Positions 32,790 to 34,538 of a stretch of DNA of 34,538 bases are shown here, in pieces. The DNA comes from Elysia marginata (Eukaryota; Mollusca; Gastropoda; Plakobranchidae). The stretch covers positions 234,401-268,938 of the forward strand of contig BMAT01009340.1 in NCBI GenBank assembly GCA_019649035.1, written 5' to 3'. The number at the start of each line of letters is the position of its first letter. Position 1 is the stretch's first letter. Position numbers and translations under genes: made by a program. The notes beneath the pieces were generated by a model. The model was given only the letters and a program-made list of their open reading frames with translations, made no database searches and had not been told where the DNA came from.

Positions 32790-33870
32790 TATGTAGGATA
32801 GAACTATTGTGTAAAATTGTGAAACATGTTCAACTTATTTTCGTTTTTTTTTTCATCAATATTTATCTAAAAATTTACAGTTTATGAGATTCGCGGAAAT
32901 ACTATAAATCTATATGCGTAGGAATTTTGCTTAGTAGATTGGTTACAAAGAAAAAAAATTAGGCTTAGGCTGTATACACTTCTGACTTTTTCTTCATGAG
33001 TATTATTTATTACATTGAGTTCAGGAAGCTATGCAGGCGAAATGAAATCGATCGTGTATCCCAAGGGAGAGAAGAGCAACATCTATTACCATAACAATAT
33101 CTGCTTAGACTTATACAGCACTCTTGGGGAACTGATGCGTCCTTGTGACATTTAAAAACTGGCTCTATCATTCCGACGTGTTGCCGGTATTGTTATTTAC
33201 ATGAACTGATATTAGAATCAGCGGATCTTTACAGAAAATAAGAGAGTATAAACGCCAGTCCATTAAAACTTTATTTTCCTACATTGAATGAAGCATAGCT
33301 TTCAGTTTATCGTTGCTTTCCCCAGTGTCAGGGTAAAAAAAAACCGCAACGGAATGCAATTCAAAGTATTAAAGGTGTTCAAAGAATGTCGAGAGGACTT
33401 CCTACATCGTACGCCTCTTAACAAAATTTCTTTCAATATTTTTGGAAAAATATTAAATTATGTAAGGTTTCAGGTAGTTACTATTGAGTTGTTGTTTTTT
33501 TCCCTGTGCCTGTTCTGTCCAATAATTATATTTTTGATCCGGTTTGTTAGTGGATTAATTTGGTTGTGGGTATGCATTTTGATAATTTTTCTCAAATTCA
33601 ACTACAGAGTTATTTCGTTTAGTATTAAACCTCCGCTCATGAGAGACGTGAGGAAGGCATTTCCTTTCATTCCCGATCGATTATGAGATGGATTGACCTG
33701 CGTCACCGCGGGGGCGACAGGGGTGCGCAATGCCTCTGATGTGGTGACTAATTAGTATTGTTATTTTTTTTTATTCTGTGTAGACAGTAAGAGTAGGGGT
33801 GTAGGCCAATTTCATGAAGTGAGAGTGATTAATAGTATTTGAAAAGTAGTACATGTTGCCTTTGTCAAAC
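32790..33870. other. Unassigned sequence with a 132-codon open frame
   Basis: The plus frame at 33288-33686 predicts a soluble N-terminal third, a strongly hydrophobic middle (about residues 65-100, one or two possible membrane segments) and a basic C-terminus. I recognise no family. The hydrophobic part is T-rich DNA and may be compositional. There is no convincing start context, splice site or polyadenylation signal. Confidence 0.3.
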
Positions 33871-33895
33871 AGCTTCGTGGTCGCCATTGGCCTAG

Positions 33896-34025
33896 TGGGC
33901 TTTACTGCCTCACAGTACCAGAGCGTAACCTAAAATTTTATATTATGCTTTTCTCAACGGTGTTTTGGTCTTCAAGACCAGATAGGCTTTATCGTCTCAC
34001 GCAATGCTGGAGAATACCTTGAAAT
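33896..34025 (+). repeat. Tandem pair of degenerate tRNA-like (A-box) segments
   Basis: TTGGCCTAGTGGGCTTTACT with GCCTCACAGTACCAGAG, and about 75 bp later AGACCAGATAGGCTTTATC with GTCTCACGCAATGCTGGAG, align over roughly 50 bases at about 60% by eye. The first is a good A-box match (TGGCCTAGTGG). No B box follows either. They are probably relics of a SINE head or head dimer. Confidence 0.4.
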
Positions 34026-34029
34026 ATGA

Positions 34030-34538
34030 ATTGTTTTAGGAAGTAGAGAAAATAACATATGTAAATAGCTGCTTTTAAATTAATAGTCTTGTCAGAAAAT
34101 TTTCCTTATAATTATATACAGTGTTACAGTGCTGCTGCCGCTGTTGTCGTTGGAGGTGGTGATGGTGTTTTCGTTGCTATTGTTTTTCTAATCTCTCATG
34201 CCCCAAATCAGTCTCTCAACAAGATCAAAGAAATCATCGCCTGTTTTTTCTTTGATACCCACATTTCATTTTTTTTAAATTGTTCAGTGTAGGCAGGCCC
34301 TAATTGTCGGTGCTATTGATTAAGTGCACAAACCTGTTTGCCCCTCAAATAATTATATAATTAATTGGTTGATAACACAGAAATGACTGTGTGAATGCAA
34401 ACACATCATGGCAGTAGCAAAAGCAAGCATGAACATTAGTTTTAAAAAGAAATTTACTTTTGTTGTCCAAGATTCTTTTCAATGCTCAAACCTCGGAGCT
34501 ATTTGGTGGTTGTTTTTTGTTGGTTTTTTTTTTTTTTT
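34030..34538. other. Unassigned sequence to the window end
   Basis: Contains a GCTGCTGCC/GTTGTCGTT-type imperfect triplet tract near 34130-34185. The window ends in a T-run. No gene recognised. Confidence 0.5.

Noticed and set aside
1..34538. CRISPR array, operon, phage or other prokaryotic system
   Set aside because: No repeat-spacer structure, no dense coding, no ribosome-binding pattern; all features fit an animal nuclear genome.

Overview
The window looks like animal nuclear DNA, AT-rich and repeat-dense, with no host protein-coding gene that I can name. It has many microsatellites, tRNA-derived SINEs, decayed non-LTR retrotransposons and a decayed mariner-type transposon. Clusters of TAGATCTA/CTAGATCT, AGGCCTA-type words and an AAGGGAGATAAC word resemble repeats I associate with molluscan, especially gastropod, genomes. 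That assignment is an inference. There is no operon-like layout and no prokaryotic signature.

Region 1-4.8 kb: mostly unassignable AT-rich DNA with a compound (GAT)n array near 2.4-2.7 kb, a CT/CTAT array at 3.46-3.61 kb and a less AT-rich patch at 3.7-4.0 kb. Region 4.85-8.0 kb is a transposon graveyard. Three diverged direct repeats of about 190 bp lead into a minus-strand mariner-family transposase remnant (about 7530 down to 6009). The remnant is split by a 698-bp insertion with inverted-repeat ends, and next to it lies the C-terminal end of a non-LTR retrotransposon, also on the minus strand. Region 9.2-10.0 kb has a (CTT)n run, a complete SINE flanked by a perfect 12-bp target-site duplication, and a long (CTA)n array.

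Region 10-26 kb is largely featureless apart from microsatellites, a 470-bp purine-rich block, degenerate tRNA-like sequences, two pairs of dispersed diverged repeats and several short plus-strand segments with good splice-site context (14912, 17828, 18365, 22752 and 25005). If any of these are real, the window is intronic sequence of one or more plus-strand genes. A run of 19 N lies inside a CT array near 23.5 kb. Region 26.1-27.1 kb appears to be a degenerate tandem array with a period near 175-200 bp.

Region 29.9-31.8 kb is the best-supported coding relic. It is a 5'-truncated CR1/L2/Rex1-like LINE on the plus strand, with reverse transcriptase motifs, one premature stop, an antisense SINE inserted in the 3' part of the ORF, an AATAAA signal and an (ATT)n tail. 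The rest, to 34.5 kb, holds one member of a dispersed repeat pair, a tandem pair of tRNA-like segments and otherwise unassigned DNA. The elements do not form a pathway; the window records layered transposon insertion and decay.
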